Positions 20,746 through 30,100 of a DNA stretch of 64,000 nt are shown one piece after another (the stretch's first letter is position 1; each line of letters starts with the position of its first letter). The notes under the pieces are model-generated. The model did not search any database, was not told the origin of the DNA, and saw nothing but the letters and a program-made list of their open reading frames with translations. Location of the stretch: contig NZ_MUBK01000009.1 of NCBI RefSeq assembly GCF_002127545.1, forward strand, positions 61,564 through 125,563, written 5' to 3'. Made by a program: the position numbers and the translations under genes. Origin of the DNA: Xenorhabdus beddingii (GTDB lineage Bacteria; Pseudomonadota; Gammaproteobacteria; Enterobacterales; Enterobacteriaceae).

Positions 20746-21177
20746 ATGAGCGATCGTATCTTTGCTGCTGTATGGCTGGTGCTATGTGGAATAGGGCTGG
20801 TCGTTGGCTGGGGTATCCATAGCGAATACAGCTATGAACCTCTGGGGCCTCGCCCATTTCCCATTGCTATTCTTTCATTAATGGCATTTTGTGCATTACT
20901 GTTGCTATTTAACCCCCCCTCTCCCATACACTGGCCGACGATACCCGTGTTACGTCGCTTAGTTTTACTGATTGTTTCACTCACCCTTTACGCATGGTCA
21001 TTTGAGTGGCTGGGTTTTCCTTTGGCAACCATATTGTTGACCATCAGTGTGGCATTGTTATTTAACGCCACACTCCCTGCGGCGATTATTTCTGGCATTG
21101 TTCTTGGTATTTCGCTCTTTTTTGCCTTTGATCGCCTGTTAGATGTCACACTGCCCGTCGGCAGTTGGCTCAGTTAA
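20746..21177 (+). CDS. tctB: Tripartite tricarboxylate transporter small membrane subunit TctB
   Basis: A 143-residue hydrophobic protein with four predicted spans. The N-terminal span (FAAVWLVLCGIGLVVGW) is followed by the family pattern YEPLGPRPFPI near residue 32. The length matches TctB of Salmonella (about 144). It forms the small membrane subunit alongside TctA. It lies 13 bases after tctC and 10 bases before tctA on the same strand, with AGAGGTGGC ahead of its ATG. Confidence 0.92.
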   Translation: MSDRIFAAVWLVLCGIGLVVGWGIHSEYSYEPLGPRPFPIAILSLMAFCALLLLFNPPSPIHWPTIPVLRRLVLLIVSLTLYAWSFEWLGFPLATILLTISVALLFNATLPAAIISGIVLGISLFFAFDRLLDVTLPVGSWLS

Positions 21178-21187
21178 GGAGTTAACG

Positions 21188-22693
21188 ATGGATACTTGGG
21201 TATATCTGAGCCAAGGCTTTGAAGTTGCATTAGTGCCCCAAAATTTGGTCATTGCATTAATCGGTTGTTTTATCGGTACGGTTGTGGGTTTACTGCCGGG
21301 CCTTGGCCCCATAAATGGAGTGGCAATCTTACTCCCACTGGCTTTCGCATTAAAATTACCGGCAGAGTCAGCGTTAATTTTATTGGCAACGGTTTACATT
21401 GGCTGTGAATATGGCGGACGTATATCTTCAATCTTGCTGAATGTACCGGGAGATGCCGCCGCTATTATGACGGCTCTTGATGGTTACCCCATGGCGAAAC
21501 AAGGGCGGGCAGGCGTTGCGCTCTCTATCTCTGCCGTCAGTTCATTTTGCGGTTCACTTTTAGCCATCACGGGGATCATCTTGTTTGCCCCTCTTCTGGC
21601 ACAATGGTCTTTAGCGTTTGGCCCGGCTGAGTATTTTGCATTGATGGTTTTTGCCATTGCCTGTCTTGGCAGCATGATGAGCCAAAACCCCGTCAAGTCA
21701 TTATTGGCTGCCTTAATCGGTCTGGGCTTAGCCACCGTGGGTGTGGATCCCAACACCGGCGTTTATCGTTTCACTTTTAATAGCGTGCATCTTTCTGATG
21801 GTATTCAATTTATCGTTGTCGTTATTGGTCTGTTCTCAGTCAGTGAAATTTTGTTGATGCTGGAGAGTACATCTGCAGGACAAAAAGTGATAAACAAAAC
21901 TGGGCGCCTCTTGTTCAACAGAAAAGAAGCCATGGCCTGTGCGGGACCAACTTTACGCTCTTCAGTGATTGGTTTCTTCGTGGGTATATTACCCGGGGCG
22001 GGAGCAACTATCGCCAGTGCAATCACATACATGACAGAAAAACGGATTAGTGGCAACAGTGATTCATTTGGCAAAGGTGATATTCGCGGGGTTGCTGCCC
22101 CAGAAGCTGCCAATAATGCTTCAGCGTGTGGGTCATTCATCCCGATGCTCACTCTTGGGGTACCCGGTTCAGGCACAACGGCGGTAATGATAGGTGCTTT
22201 GACGCTTTATAACATTACACCCGGCCCGGCTATGTTCACAGAACAACCTGATATCGTCTGGGGACTCATTGCCGCTTTATTGATCGCCAATGTTTTGTTA
22301 CTGATCATGAATATCCCGATGATCGGGTTGTTTACCCGTATGCTGAATATTCCGATGTGGTTTCTGGTTCCGTCAATAGCGACAATTTCCGCCGTCGGCG
22401 TGTATGCCGTTCATAGTACTACATTCGATCTTATATTGATGGTTGGGTTAGGTGTTTTTGGTTACATTCTGCGAAAAATGAATTTCCCAATGTCACCATT
22501 AATTTTAGGGTTCGTTTTAGGAGAGATGCTGGAACAAAACCTACGGCGTGCGCTATCTATCAGTAATGGGGATTTCCAGATACTGTGGGGCAGTACTATT
22601 ACGCAAATTCTCCTGATCCTGGCGATATTGGTCATTATTATCCCATCCGCTTTACGCATCATTAAAAAATTGCGTAATAAAGCAGCAGCATAA
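21188..22693 (+). CDS. tctA: Tripartite tricarboxylate transporter large membrane subunit TctA
   Basis: A 501-residue permease with about twelve spans. The signature GLLPGLGPINGVAILLPLAF (about 31-50) and its second-half counterpart GILPGAGATIASAITYM (about 270-286) are the paired conserved loops of the family. PEAANNASACGSFIPMLTLG and PGSGTTAVMIGAL follow. The start at 21188 (MDTWVYLSQG) follows AAGGAGTTAACG; a longer reading frame from 21143 overlaps the tctB end and is rejected. It moves tricarboxylates handed over by TctC, using an ion gradient. A terminator lies 20 bases after the stop. Confidence 0.95.
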   Translation: MDTWVYLSQGFEVALVPQNLVIALIGCFIGTVVGLLPGLGPINGVAILLPLAFALKLPAESALILLATVYIGCEYGGRISSILLNVPGDAAAIMTALDGYPMAKQGRAGVALSISAVSSFCGSLLAITGIILFAPLLAQWSLAFGPAEYFALMVFAIACLGSMMSQNPVKSLLAALIGLGLATVGVDPNTGVYRFTFNSVHLSDGIQFIVVVIGLFSVSEILLMLESTSAGQKVINKTGRLLFNRKEAMACAGPTLRSSVIGFFVGILPGAGATIASAITYMTEKRISGNSDSFGKGDIRGVAAPEAANNASACGSFIPMLTLGVPGSGTTAVMIGALTLYNITPGPAMFTEQPDIVWGLIAALLIANVLLLIMNIPMIGLFTRMLNIPMWFLVPSIATISAVGVYAVHSTTFDLILMVGLGVFGYILRKMNFPMSPLILGFVLGEMLEQNLRRALSISNGDFQILWGSTITQILLILAILVIIIPSALRIIKKLRNKAAA

Positions 22694-22713
22694 CTACGTC
22701 ACATAATTAAAAT

Positions 22714-22751
22714 AGCCAATCCACAGAGTTAATGGATTGGCTTTCATTTTG
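22714..22751. terminator. Terminator between tctA and fabB
   Basis: AGCCAATCCA and TGGATTGGCT form a perfect 10-bp stem with a 9-base loop, followed on the plus strand by TTCATTTT. It lies just after tctA and between convergent genes, so it may also serve fabB. Confidence 0.75.
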
Positions 22752-22792
22752 GTTGATCGTTTTGGCGGATCGTTTTTTCAGTATGTAAAGGC

Positions 22793-24007
22793 TCAGTCTG
22801 AATACTTGCGCATCACCAGGGACGCATTTGTACCGCCGAACCCGAAGCTATTGGACATCACTGTTTTTAGCTCGCGTTCGGTAGGTTCAGTGATAATATT
22901 CATACCCAATGCTTTTTCATCCAGGTTTTCAATATTGATGCTTGGCGCAATAACACCATGTTCCAACATCAATAAGCTGTAAATCGCTTCATGAGCACCC
23001 GCTGCGCCCAGGGAATGCCCTGTCATCGCTTTAGTGGCGGAAATAGCAGGGGTATTATCACCAAACACTTCTCTGATGGCTTCCAGTTCTTTCAAATCAC
23101 CAATCGGTGTCGAAGTTCCGTGGGTATTGATGTAGTCCACGCCATCTTCAACCCCCTCCAGTGCCATCTTCATGCAGCGCACCGCTCCTTCGCCAGAAGG
23201 TGCAACCATGTCCGCTCCATCCGAGTTTGCCCCATACCCGACAATTTCGGCGTAAATATGTGCGCCACGGGCCAAAGCATGTTCTAATTCTTCAACAACG
23301 ACAATACCGCCCCCTCCTGCAATCACAAAACCATCGCGGCTTTGATCGTAAGTACGGGAAGCCAGTTCCGGTGTTTCATTATATTTGGTGGAAAGCGCAC
23401 CCATGGCATCGAATTCACATGCCATTTCCCAACTTAATTCTTCACCGCCGCCGGCAAAAATAACATCTTGCTTGCCAAGTTGGATTAACTCAACGGCGTG
23501 ACCGATACAGTGCGCAGAAGTCGAACAGGCAGAACTGATGGAGTAATTGACGCCTTTAATTTTAAACGGAGTTGCTAAACAGGCTGATACACCGGAAGCC
23601 ATGGCTCGCGTAACCATATATGGCCCAACACCACGCAACCCGCGAGCACGCATACCATCTGAACCCGCCACTTGGTTATAGGGAGAACCGCCCCCTGAAC
23701 CCACAACCAGCCCAGTGCGAAAATTAGAAATTTGTTCATCCGACAGGCCCGAATCTTTAATTGCCTCATCCATTGCCAGATAAGCATAAACAGATGCGTC
23801 GCTCATAAAACGTTGAGTTTTGCGGTCAATCAAACCCGTTGTATCCAGTTTTACATTGCCCCAAACATGGCTGCGCATTCCTATCTCTTTAAATTTTTCT
23901 GAGAAAGTTATCCCGGAACGGCCCTCTTTCAGAGATTCCAGCACCTCTTTCTGGTTATTACCAATACTAGAAACAATACCCAGACCAGTGATTACTGCAC
24001 GTTTCAT
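22793..24007 (-). CDS. fabB: 3-oxoacyl-[acyl-carrier-protein] synthase I (FabB)
   Basis: A 404-residue condensing enzyme that elongates acyl-ACP and is essential for unsaturated fatty-acid synthesis. The active-site cysteine lies in [14 protein letters not shown] near residue 163. The two catalytic histidines are in [11 protein letters not shown] (near 298) and [17 protein letters not shown] (near 333). The C-terminal glycine-rich [11 protein letters not shown] is complete. The length equals that of E. coli FabB. Sites resembling FabR and FadR operators lie 52-86 bases ahead of the start, so dual control as in E. coli is likely. Confidence 0.97.
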   Translation of the reverse strand: MKRAVITGLGIVSSIGNNQKEVLESLKEGRSGITFSEKFKEIGMRSHVWGNVKLDTTGLIDRKTQRFMSDASVYAYLAMDEAIKDSGLSDEQISNFRTGLVVGSGGGSPYNQVAGSDGMRARGLRGVGPYMVTRAMASGVSACLATPFKIKGVNYSISSACSTSAHCIGHAVELIQLGKQDVIFAGGGEELSWEMACEFDAMGALSTKYNETPELASRTYDQSRDGFVIAGGGGIVVVEELEHALARGAHIYAEIVGYGANSDGADMVAPSGEGAVRCMKMALEGVEDGVDYINTHGTSTPIGDLKELEAIREVFGDNTPAISATKAMTGHSLGAAGAHEAIYSLLMLEHGVIAPSINIENLDEKALGMNIITEPTERELKTVMSNSFGFGGTNASLVMRKYSD

Positions 24008-24058
24008 TACTTACCTCATCAATATGTTTGCCTGCGGGATTTCCCATACGCACTTTAG

Positions 24059-24074
24059 CGTACACTTGTACGCC
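24059..24074. promoter_or_regulatory. FabR-like operator ahead of fabB
   Basis: GCGTACACTTGTACGC is a near-perfect palindrome (one mismatched central pair) 52 bases upstream of fabB. It agrees with the GTACA/TGTAC palindrome bound by FabR at E. coli fabA and fabB, which represses in response to unsaturated acyl chains. Confidence 0.7.
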
Positions 24075-24076
24075 GA

Positions 24077-24093
24077 ACAAGTCCGATCAGGTC
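24077..24093 (-). promoter_or_regulatory. FadR-like activator site ahead of fabB
   Basis: On the minus strand the site reads ACCTGATCGGACTTGTT, agreeing with the FadR pattern ANCTGGTCNGACNNGTT at most positions. It lies three bases beyond the FabR-like palindrome, the arrangement known at E. coli fabB, where FadR activates. Confidence 0.7.
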
Positions 24094-24210
24094 AAAAATC
24101 GATGGAAAAATTGATCCGGACTCATTCCAGAAGATCTGTCATAGGTGGTGCAACCCAATGAAGCCCGTTAAAATCTCTATACTATTCTTGTCAACATTAT
24201 AGGCATTATT

Positions 24211-26298
24211 GTGAAAAACAGTGCTATCAGCAGCGCAACCCTAAGCTGGAATGAACAGGGCACACCTATTTCTGAGCAGTTTGATGATGTTTATTTTTCA
24301 AATCAAGATGGCTTGGAAGAAACTTTATATGTATTTTTAAAAGGCAATAATTTTCCTGAACGCTTTAACACCCATGTCCGTCCAGACTGTGTTATTGCAG
24401 AAACGGGGTTTGGTACGGGATTGAATTTTCTCACTCTTTGGCGGTCTTTTTCGCTTTTCAGGCAGGAAAATCCTGAAACTACCTTAAAACGACTTCATTA
24501 CATCAGTTTTGAAAAATACCCATTAAAGCCAGCAGACCTGAAAACTGCGCACCAACGCTGGCCAGAACTTCAAGTGTTTTCTGAACAATTATGCCAGCAA
24601 TGGCCCTTGGCGCTGGCGGGATGCCATAGGTTAATTCTGGATAATGGCGCGATCACATTAGATCTTTGGTTTGGGGACGTAAATGATCTATTACCAAAAA
24701 TCACTGCAAATCTAACCGGAAAAATTGACGCTTGGTTTTTAGATGGTTTTGCCCCCGCCAAAAACCCACAGATGTGGAGCGAACAACTGTTCGCTGCAAT
24801 GGCAAAATTTTGTCGCCCCGGAGGTACATTTGCCACTTTTACCTCCGCCGGAACAGTTCGACGAGGATTACAGGACGCCGGTTTTACTGTCACGAAGGTT
24901 AAAGGATTTGGACGTAAAAGAGAGATGCTGACCGGAATTTTGTCTCCATCAGAAAACCCGTCTCTTTCTTTATCCCACACGCCATGGTTTTCTCGCCAGG
25001 CAGCGATTCGTTTTCAAACAGCGGTTAATTCTCAAACAGCGATTCATTCTGATGATATTGCCATCATCGGGGGCGGTATTGCGAGTGCATTAACCGCACT
25101 GACTCTATTACGCCGTGGAGCCAAGGTCACATTATATTGTCAGGACGAACAACCAGCTCAGAACGCATCAGGTAATCAGCAGGGAGCCATTTACCCCCTA
25201 TTGAATGGCGATAACGATCCACTGGAACGTTTCTTTACGTCAGCATTTACTTTTGCCCGCCGTCAATATGATCAACTCATCGATGAAAATGTGTTATTTG
25301 ACTACCAATGGTGTGGTGTCAGTCAATTGGCTTACGATGAAAAAAGTGGCAAAAAAATCAATAAAATGCTGCAATCATCATGGCCAGAAGCCATTGCACT
25401 CGGGATGGATCGCCAACAATTAAGCCATGTAAGTGGATTGGACGTTAATCATCATGGTATTCACTATCCGCGAGGAGGATGGTTATACCCCGCACAACTC
25501 ACTCAGGCGATAATAAAACGTGCTGAACAACGTGGAATGCGGGTTTATTTTAATCATAAGGTGACTCAGCTAATTCAAAATGAAAATAGTTGGCAATTGC
25601 AGGTTGAATATAAGGAAAACCTACAACACAAAAACCATGATGTGGTTATTATTGCCAATGGTCACTGTCTGCCAGAATTCGAACAAACTAAAAAACTTCC
25701 AGTCACCGCAGTTCGCGGTCAAGTTAGCCATATCCCAACCACAAGCTGCCTCAATCAACTGAAAAGCGTATTGTGTTACGATGGATACATGACGCCGGCT
25801 AATCCCAATAATCAATATCACTGTATTGGTGCCAGTTATCAGCGCCAACAATTGAATACACAATATTCTTCTACTGAACAGCAAGAAAACCGTGATCGTT
25901 TATTGAAATGTTTTCCTGAGGTCGATTGGGTACAGGAAGTTAACATTGCGGAAGAAAAGTCCCGCCAAGGTATACGATGTGTTATTCGGGATCATATGCC
26001 AATGGTTGGAAATGTTCCTGTTCTTCGTGAGATTATAGAAAAGTATGCTAATTTATCTCATCAGATGAAAACTGATGACGTTATCGAAGAGTCGCCTTGT
26101 TACCCTAATTTATTCGTGATTGGTGCGTTAGGTTCTCGTGGCTTGTGTTCCGCTCCGCTAAGTGCTGAATTATTGGCAAGTCAGATTTTTGGGGAAGCAT
26201 TACCACTGGATGATGAAACATTAGCCGCCTTACATCCCAATCGCTTTTGGGTTAGAAAATTATTACGGGGCAAAACAGTTAAAACAGAAAAACCTTAA
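24211..26298 (+). CDS. mnmC: tRNA 5-methylaminomethyl-2-thiouridine biosynthesis bifunctional protein MnmC
   Basis: A 695-residue two-domain enzyme that finishes mnm5s2U at the wobble position of several tRNAs. The N-terminal methyltransferase (about 1-245) has [14 protein letters not shown] and [17 protein letters not shown]. The C-terminal FAD-dependent oxidase (about 280-690) has the dinucleotide motif [19 protein letters not shown], then [14 protein letters not shown] and [15 protein letters not shown]. The GTG start at 24211 gives the alignable N-terminus; no ATG fits. It is divergent from fabB, the E. coli arrangement. It is slightly longer than the E. coli protein because of a linker insertion between the domains. 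Confidence 0.95.
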   Translation: MKNSAISSATLSWNEQGTPISEQFDDVYFSNQDGLEETLYVFLKGNNFPERFNTHVRPDCVIAETGFGTGLNFLTLWRSFSLFRQENPETTLKRLHYISFEKYPLKPADLKTAHQRWPELQVFSEQLCQQWPLALAGCHRLILDNGAITLDLWFGDVNDLLPKITANLTGKIDAWFLDGFAPAKNPQMWSEQLFAAMAKFCRPGGTFATFTSAGTVRRGLQDAGFTVTKVKGFGRKREMLTGILSPSENPSLSLSHTPWFSRQAAIRFQTAVNSQTAIHSDDIAIIGGGIASALTALTLLRRGAKVTLYCQDEQPAQNASGNQQGAIYPLLNGDNDPLERFFTSAFTFARRQYDQLIDENVLFDYQWCGVSQLAYDEKSGKKINKMLQSSWPEAIALGMDRQQLSHVSGLDVNHHGIHYPRGGWLYPAQLTQAIIKRAEQRGMRVYFNHKVTQLIQNENSWQLQVEYKENLQHKNHDVVIIANGHCLPEFEQTKKLPVTAVRGQVSHIPTTSCLNQLKSVLCYDGYMTPANPNNQYHCIGASYQRQQLNTQYSSTEQQENRDRLLKCFPEVDWVQEVNIAEEKSRQGIRCVIRDHMPMVGNVPVLREIIEKYANLSHQMKTDDVIEESPCYPNLFVIGALGSRGLCSAPLSAELLASQIFGEALPLDDETLAALHPNRFWVRKLLRGKTVKTEKP

Positions 26299-26331
26299 AG
26301 CAACTTATTCTTCGGCATCAGGCACCATGTA

Positions 26332-26445
26332 TGGAAAACATAGTGCCTAATGGAAAACATAGTGCCTGATGGAAAACACAGCACCTGATGGAAAACATAG
26401 CACCTGATGGAAAACATAGTGCCTGATGCAAAACCCAGTGTCCTC
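26332..26445. repeat. 19-bp tandem repeat, six copies
   Basis: The unit TGGAAAACATAGTGCCTGA recurs with exact 19-base spacing at 26332, 26351, 26370, 26389, 26408 and 26427, with a few substitutions; the last copy is degenerate. It fills the gap between mnmC and the acetyltransferase gene. GCATCAGGCAC at 26315-26325 is the perfect reverse complement of GTGCCTGATGC at 26419-26429, so any copy could pair with it. Confidence 0.9.
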
Positions 26446-26449
26446 ATTC

Positions 26450-26989
26450 TCAAAAATCAGCACAGCGTTCAGGGGTGGAGATCAAACGTTTCATTGCACA
26501 GCGTTGTTCTTCAGCAAATCCGTAATCAATTTCACTTTGTAATATTTGGCGTAATGGTTCAGTAATCTGCTGAGAGTCCAAGATGTTAAATCCCAGGCTA
26601 TGATAAAAAGGCGCATTCCAACTCACCTCACGAAAAGTTGTCAATGTCACGGCTTGAAGATAACGTTGTTCCGCTACTTGAACGACTTTCTCAACCAACG
26701 CCTTTCCGATACCTTTTCTCTGCCAACCTTCATGCACGGAAAGCTCCATAATATGCAGGCCATTATCTAACGGTTTAGCCAAGATAAAACCAACCGGCTG
26801 AGAACATTCATTAATGGCAACCCAGCTATTGCCTTGCGAAATATAATCCCAATGCTGCTGTTCTGTTTGCACATGACCATTGGCTATCCAAGCCAATTCC
26901 GGTATAAAACTAAACAATTTTGCAGCGGAATATTCTATTGCAAGTAATTGGCTTGCATCTGTATCTTGTGTTAAGCGAATAGAAAACAT
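26450..26989 (-). CDS. GNAT-family N-acetyltransferase
   Basis: A 179-residue single-domain GNAT acetyltransferase. The acetyl-CoA pyrophosphate-binding loop is VHEGWQRKGIGKALVEKVV (about 100-118), followed by a typical beta5 strand AVTLTTFREVSWNAPFYHSLGF. The acceptor substrate cannot be told from sequence. It is convergent with mnmC across the 19-bp repeats and read in the same direction as the coiled-coil gene, 84 bases downstream of it. Confidence 0.85.
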   Translation of the reverse strand: MFSIRLTQDTDASQLLAIEYSAAKLFSFIPELAWIANGHVQTEQQHWDYISQGNSWVAINECSQPVGFILAKPLDNGLHIMELSVHEGWQRKGIGKALVEKVVQVAEQRYLQAVTLTTFREVSWNAPFYHSLGFNILDSQQITEPLRQILQSEIDYGFAEEQRCAMKRLISTPERCADF

Positions 26990-27073
26990 AGTTTACTCTG
27001 GCAATTACTCAATTTTACTTATTTCATTAATAGTAAAAGTAAAAAACTCAACTAAATTAAATCGTTGCTGGAT

Positions 27074-28252
27074 TCAAAGCATAAGCCTCATTGCGGCAAT
27101 AATCATACCAGAAAGACCAAACATTATTGTTACCATCCATTTAGTTTGAGAAACTATTTTCTCAGACATGCTTTCATGCAGGGATGATATTCTCTGATGT
27201 ATCGATAATATATCTCCATTTGTGGAGGCGATATCCTTCTTCATGGAAGAAATATCCTCGCGCACAGAGGACATATCACTGTTCAGTGATGAGATATCTT
27301 TGCGCACAAAGACCATTTCACTGTTCAGTGATGAGATATCCTTGCGTACAGAGACCATTTCACTGTTCAGTGATGAGATATCCTCGCGCACAGAAACTAT
27401 TTCATTGTTCAGTGATGAGATATCCTTGCGTACAGAGACCATTTCACTGTTCAGTGATGAGATATCCTTGCGTACAGAGACCATTTCACTGTTCAGTGAT
27501 GAAATATCCTCGCGCACAGAGACCATTTCATTGTTCAGTGATGAGATATCCTTGCGTACAGAGACCATTTCATTGTTCAGTGATGAAATATCCTCGCGCA
27601 CAGAGACCATTTCATTGTTCAGTGATGAGATATCCTTGCGTACAGAGACCATTTCATTGTTCAGTGATGAGATATCCTTGCGTACAGAGACCATTTCACT
27701 GTTCAGTGATGAGATATCCTTGCGTACAGAGACCATTTCACTGTTCAGTGATGAGATATCTTTACGCACAGAGACCACCTCACTGTTTAATGATGAGATA
27801 TCCTCGCGCACAGAGACCATTTCACTGTTCAGTGATGAGGTATCTTTACGCACAGAGACCATTTCACTGTTCAGTGATGAGGTATCTTTGCGCACAGAGA
27901 CCATTTCACTGTTCAGTGATGAGGTATCTTTACGTACAGAGACCACCTCACTGTTCAATGATGAGGTATCTTTGCGCACAGAGACCATTTCACTGTTCAG
28001 TGATGAGGTATCTTTACGTACAGAGACCACCTCACTGTTCAATGATGAGATATCCTTGCGCACAGAGACCATTCCACCATTTAACAATGATATATCGCTA
28101 CGGCCAGCGCTTATTTCTTTATGAATCAATGTCCTCACAACTTCAATGTCAGCTTTTGTCGCATAGTTTGATTTTATGACCGCAACATCTGTTTTTATTT
28201 GTGCAACATCTGATTCCAGATTTTCAACTCTTTTTTCTAATGTTGTATTCAT
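27074..28252 (-). CDS. Long coiled-coil repeat protein with C-terminal membrane anchor
   Basis: A protein of 392 residues from the ATG at 28252 ([16 protein letters not shown]). The N-terminal 50 residues resemble short phage-associated coiled-coil proteins ([16 protein letters not shown], then [11 protein letters not shown]). Next come exactly twenty 14-residue units of the type [14 protein letters not shown], a double heptad, so one continuous coiled coil of about 280 residues is expected. After a degenerate unit the chain ends in one hydrophobic span, [17 protein letters not shown], close to the C-terminus, as in tail-anchored proteins. AAAGG lies close to this start; in-frame ATGs at 28372 and 28402 are alternatives, 28372 having GGAGATGATG before it. 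No function is recognised. Confidence 0.8.
   Translation of the reverse strand: MNTTLEKRVENLESDVAQIKTDVAVIKSNYATKADIEVVRTLIHKEISAGRSDISLLNGGMVSVRKDISSLNSEVVSVRKDTSSLNSEMVSVRKDTSSLNSEVVSVRKDTSSLNSEMVSVRKDTSSLNSEMVSVRKDTSSLNSEMVSVREDISSLNSEVVSVRKDISSLNSEMVSVRKDISSLNSEMVSVRKDISSLNNEMVSVRKDISSLNNEMVSVREDISSLNNEMVSVRKDISSLNNEMVSVREDISSLNSEMVSVRKDISSLNSEMVSVRKDISSLNNEIVSVREDISSLNSEMVSVRKDISSLNSEMVFVRKDISSLNSDMSSVREDISSMKKDIASTNGDILSIHQRISSLHESMSEKIVSQTKWMVTIMFGLSGMIIAAMRLML
27254..28093 (-). repeat. 42-bp tandem repeat, twenty units, inside the coiled-coil gene
   Basis: Twenty consecutive 42-base units with few substitutions encode [14 protein letters not shown] variants (Ile/Thr at 1, Ser/Asn at 6, Met/Val/Ile at 8, Lys/Glu at 13). 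Forty-two bases equal two heptads, so gain or loss of a unit keeps both the reading frame and the coiled-coil register. The substitutions fall in blocks, a sign of unit duplication and homogenisation. Confidence 0.95.
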
Positions 28253-29181
28253 CACCTTTTCCCATGAAAACTTTAAGGAGCTATAACTCATCGATTCAGG
28301 TAACAAAAGTATTTTATTATTTGTGGTATAATATCCATATTCACTTTGGGCAGAACTGCCTTTCTGCTTCATGACATCATCTCCTGAAGTATCCTTTTCC
28401 AACCTTAAATTCTCAAGAAGAATTCATCTGTTTTTATAATGCGAGATGTTATCGATTCCTTTATTTATCCTCATCGTCTTTCAAGTGACCGCTTTGTCGG
28501 CTGTATCTTTAAATCTATCAGGTCTGGCCTGTGACTTGTCTGTATATCACTATCATGTTGTTATTTAATAACTTTAGTCACCTATTCAGGTGAAAGATTT
28601 ATACCCGTCATACTTCAAGTTGCCTCTTTGTTGGCTACGCTCATTCACCCCGGTCACATAGTTATCTATGCTCCCGGGGATTCACTCCCTTGCCGCCGCG
28701 ATGCAACTCGAATTATTTTGGGTATAGTCCTTCAATATATCATTACCCAAACTCTAACATTCCTCATTATTTTAATCATCAGACGTTCCACTAATAACAC
28801 AATTATTTTTGAATAATAGAAAATGATTCCATTTGTTAGCCTAATAAAAAGTTATATTCCACCATTATTTCCTGGTTATTGAGAAAACCTTCCTAAGATA
28901 AAGACAAACATAGAGTTATTATTCTATTTATTATCCACACTCATTGCATTCAATATATTAACACCCTAACAATTTCAATAATAAATAAGGGGGAAACACA
29001 TTCCCACATCAAATTAACTCTAAAGATATATTTGGCGTCAACTTAATAAACCACATAACTTTACTTCATATTTATGATAAAAAGATCAATAACGATTGAA
29101 TTTTCGCTATTTATGATAATAATTGAGAGGTGCTCCGAATTTTTTTGTAATCGTAAATCAGTCATTACCTGATTCAGGCAG
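28253..29181. other. Long non-coding stretch with an ERIC element
   Basis: About 930 bases without a convincing gene. It holds the upstream region of the coiled-coil gene (with alternative start codons at 28372 and 28402), an ERIC element at 28601-28725 and, from about 28730, a strongly AT-rich segment with no clear signals. Confidence 0.7.
28601..28725. repeat. ERIC (enterobacterial repetitive intergenic consensus) element
   Basis: A 125-base imperfect palindrome with ends ATACCCGTCATACTTCAAGT and, inverted, AACTCGAATTATTTTGGGTAT. Its core contains CTCATTCACCCCGGTCACAT and GCTCCCGGGGATTCAC, which match the conserved inner segments of ERIC. The usual ERIC length is 127 bases, so this copy is nearly complete. 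It encodes nothing. Confidence 0.88.
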
Positions 29182-29217
29182 AAAAATTAAGGGCTATATC
29201 AATAGCCCTTAATTTTT
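29182..29217. terminator. Bidirectional terminator after yfcL
   Basis: AAAAATTAAGGGCTAT and ATAGCCCTTAATTTTT form a perfect 16-bp stem with loop ATCA, flanked by A and T runs. It ends ten bases before the yfcL stop and so terminates the yfcA-epmC-yfcL transcript. Confidence 0.9.
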
Positions 29218-29227
29218 TATCAATGCG

Positions 29228-29503
29228 TTAGGCTTTCACGCCAGCCAACAGTCTCTGCCAGGTTGCCAAAACCAACACCTGATCGGGTGGGGTGAGTTCT
29301 CCCGCTTTAATCGCTTTATGAACACTTTCTTCAACACGTTGATGAAGGTGTTCAACGGTATTTGCACCTTCTTGCTCTAATTCAGCAACAGCCAATGTTA
29401 AATGCCCACGGAGGTATCCACCAGCAAATAATTCGTCATCACTGGCATGTTCAACCATGTCATCAATTTGCGCCAGAATGTGTGTTTCAAACTCTGCGAG
29501 CAT
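29228..29503 (-). CDS. yfcL: YfcL family protein
   Basis: A 91-residue soluble protein matching E. coli YfcL (92 residues) over its length: [20 protein letters not shown], then [20 protein letters not shown]. The ATG at 29503 gives that match; the longer frame from 29617 runs into epmC and is rejected. Function is not known. It is the last gene of yfcA-epmC-yfcL, 23 bases after epmC. Confidence 0.9.
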   Translation of the reverse strand: MLAEFETHILAQIDDMVEHASDDELFAGGYLRGHLTLAVAELEQEGANTVEHLHQRVEESVHKAIKAGELTPPDQVLVLATWQRLLAGVKA

Positions 29504-29526
29504 TATTTTCTTCCTCAAAATCAATT

Positions 29527-30078
29527 TCAATGAGCAAAAGGATCTTCCGGATAAGGAAAATGTTCTGCTTTTAGTGGCGGCGTATTGTAAAACGATTGCA
29601 GACCCTGAATAAAGCATGCTGCCCGTGTGGGTATTCCATGTTCAAGGTGTTGCATAATTTGTGCATGTACTTTTCGCTGAAAAGCAAGGCGATCCGGCTC
29701 AACATCCCCTTCGAGGTTGTCACAACTGACATTGAAAGGAAAACCCGCCGCTACGCAAAATAACCATTCCAATGCCTGCGGTTTGATTTCCACTTTTTCA
29801 AACGCTTCCTGAGTCTGGGCATCACGCCCATCAGGGCAGTACCAGTAACCGAAATCGACCCGCTTGCGGCGCTCTTTTCCCGCAATGCACCAATGCGAAA
29901 TTTCATGTAACCCACTGGCATAAAAACCATGGGCAAACACAATCCGGTTATAGCTCACTTCCTCATCTGCGGGCAGATAAATCGGCTCATCATCACCTTT
30001 TATCAAGCGAGTGTTATAGTCATCGCTAAAGCAATTATTAAAAATTTCAATCAGTTGTTGATAGTGATGTGCAGTCAT
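29527..30078 (-). CDS. epmC: Elongation factor P hydroxylase EpmC
   Basis: A 183-residue enzyme that hydroxylates the beta-lysylated lysine of elongation factor P, the last step after EpmA and EpmB. The metal-binding segment [20 protein letters not shown] starts near residue 55 and contains the HExxH motif. [18 protein letters not shown] and [18 protein letters not shown] match E. coli EpmC (YfcM). It lies between yfcA and yfcL with short gaps. Confidence 0.94.
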   Translation of the reverse strand: MTAHHYQQLIEIFNNCFSDDYNTRLIKGDDEPIYLPADEEVSYNRIVFAHGFYASGLHEISHWCIAGKERRKRVDFGYWYCPDGRDAQTQEAFEKVEIKPQALEWLFCVAAGFPFNVSCDNLEGDVEPDRLAFQRKVHAQIMQHLEHGIPTRAACFIQGLQSFYNTPPLKAEHFPYPEDPFAH

Positions 30079-30100
30079 GAATTAATGCAATATCCCAAAA

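Noticed and set aside
26332..26445. CRISPR array
   Set aside because: The 19-bp units are contiguous, without spacers, and no cas gene is near.
27254..28093. CRISPR array
   Set aside because: The repeats are contiguous without unique spacers and encode protein in frame.
27184..28179. Two long plus-strand frames (331 and 300 residues) opposite the coiled-coil gene
   Set aside because: They exist only because the 42-bp unit is a multiple of three and free of stops in those frames; they lack a family match and the minus-strand frame has the coiled-coil pattern.
28628..28816. 62-residue plus-strand frame
   Set aside because: It runs through the ERIC palindrome into AT-rich DNA and has no plausible start signal.
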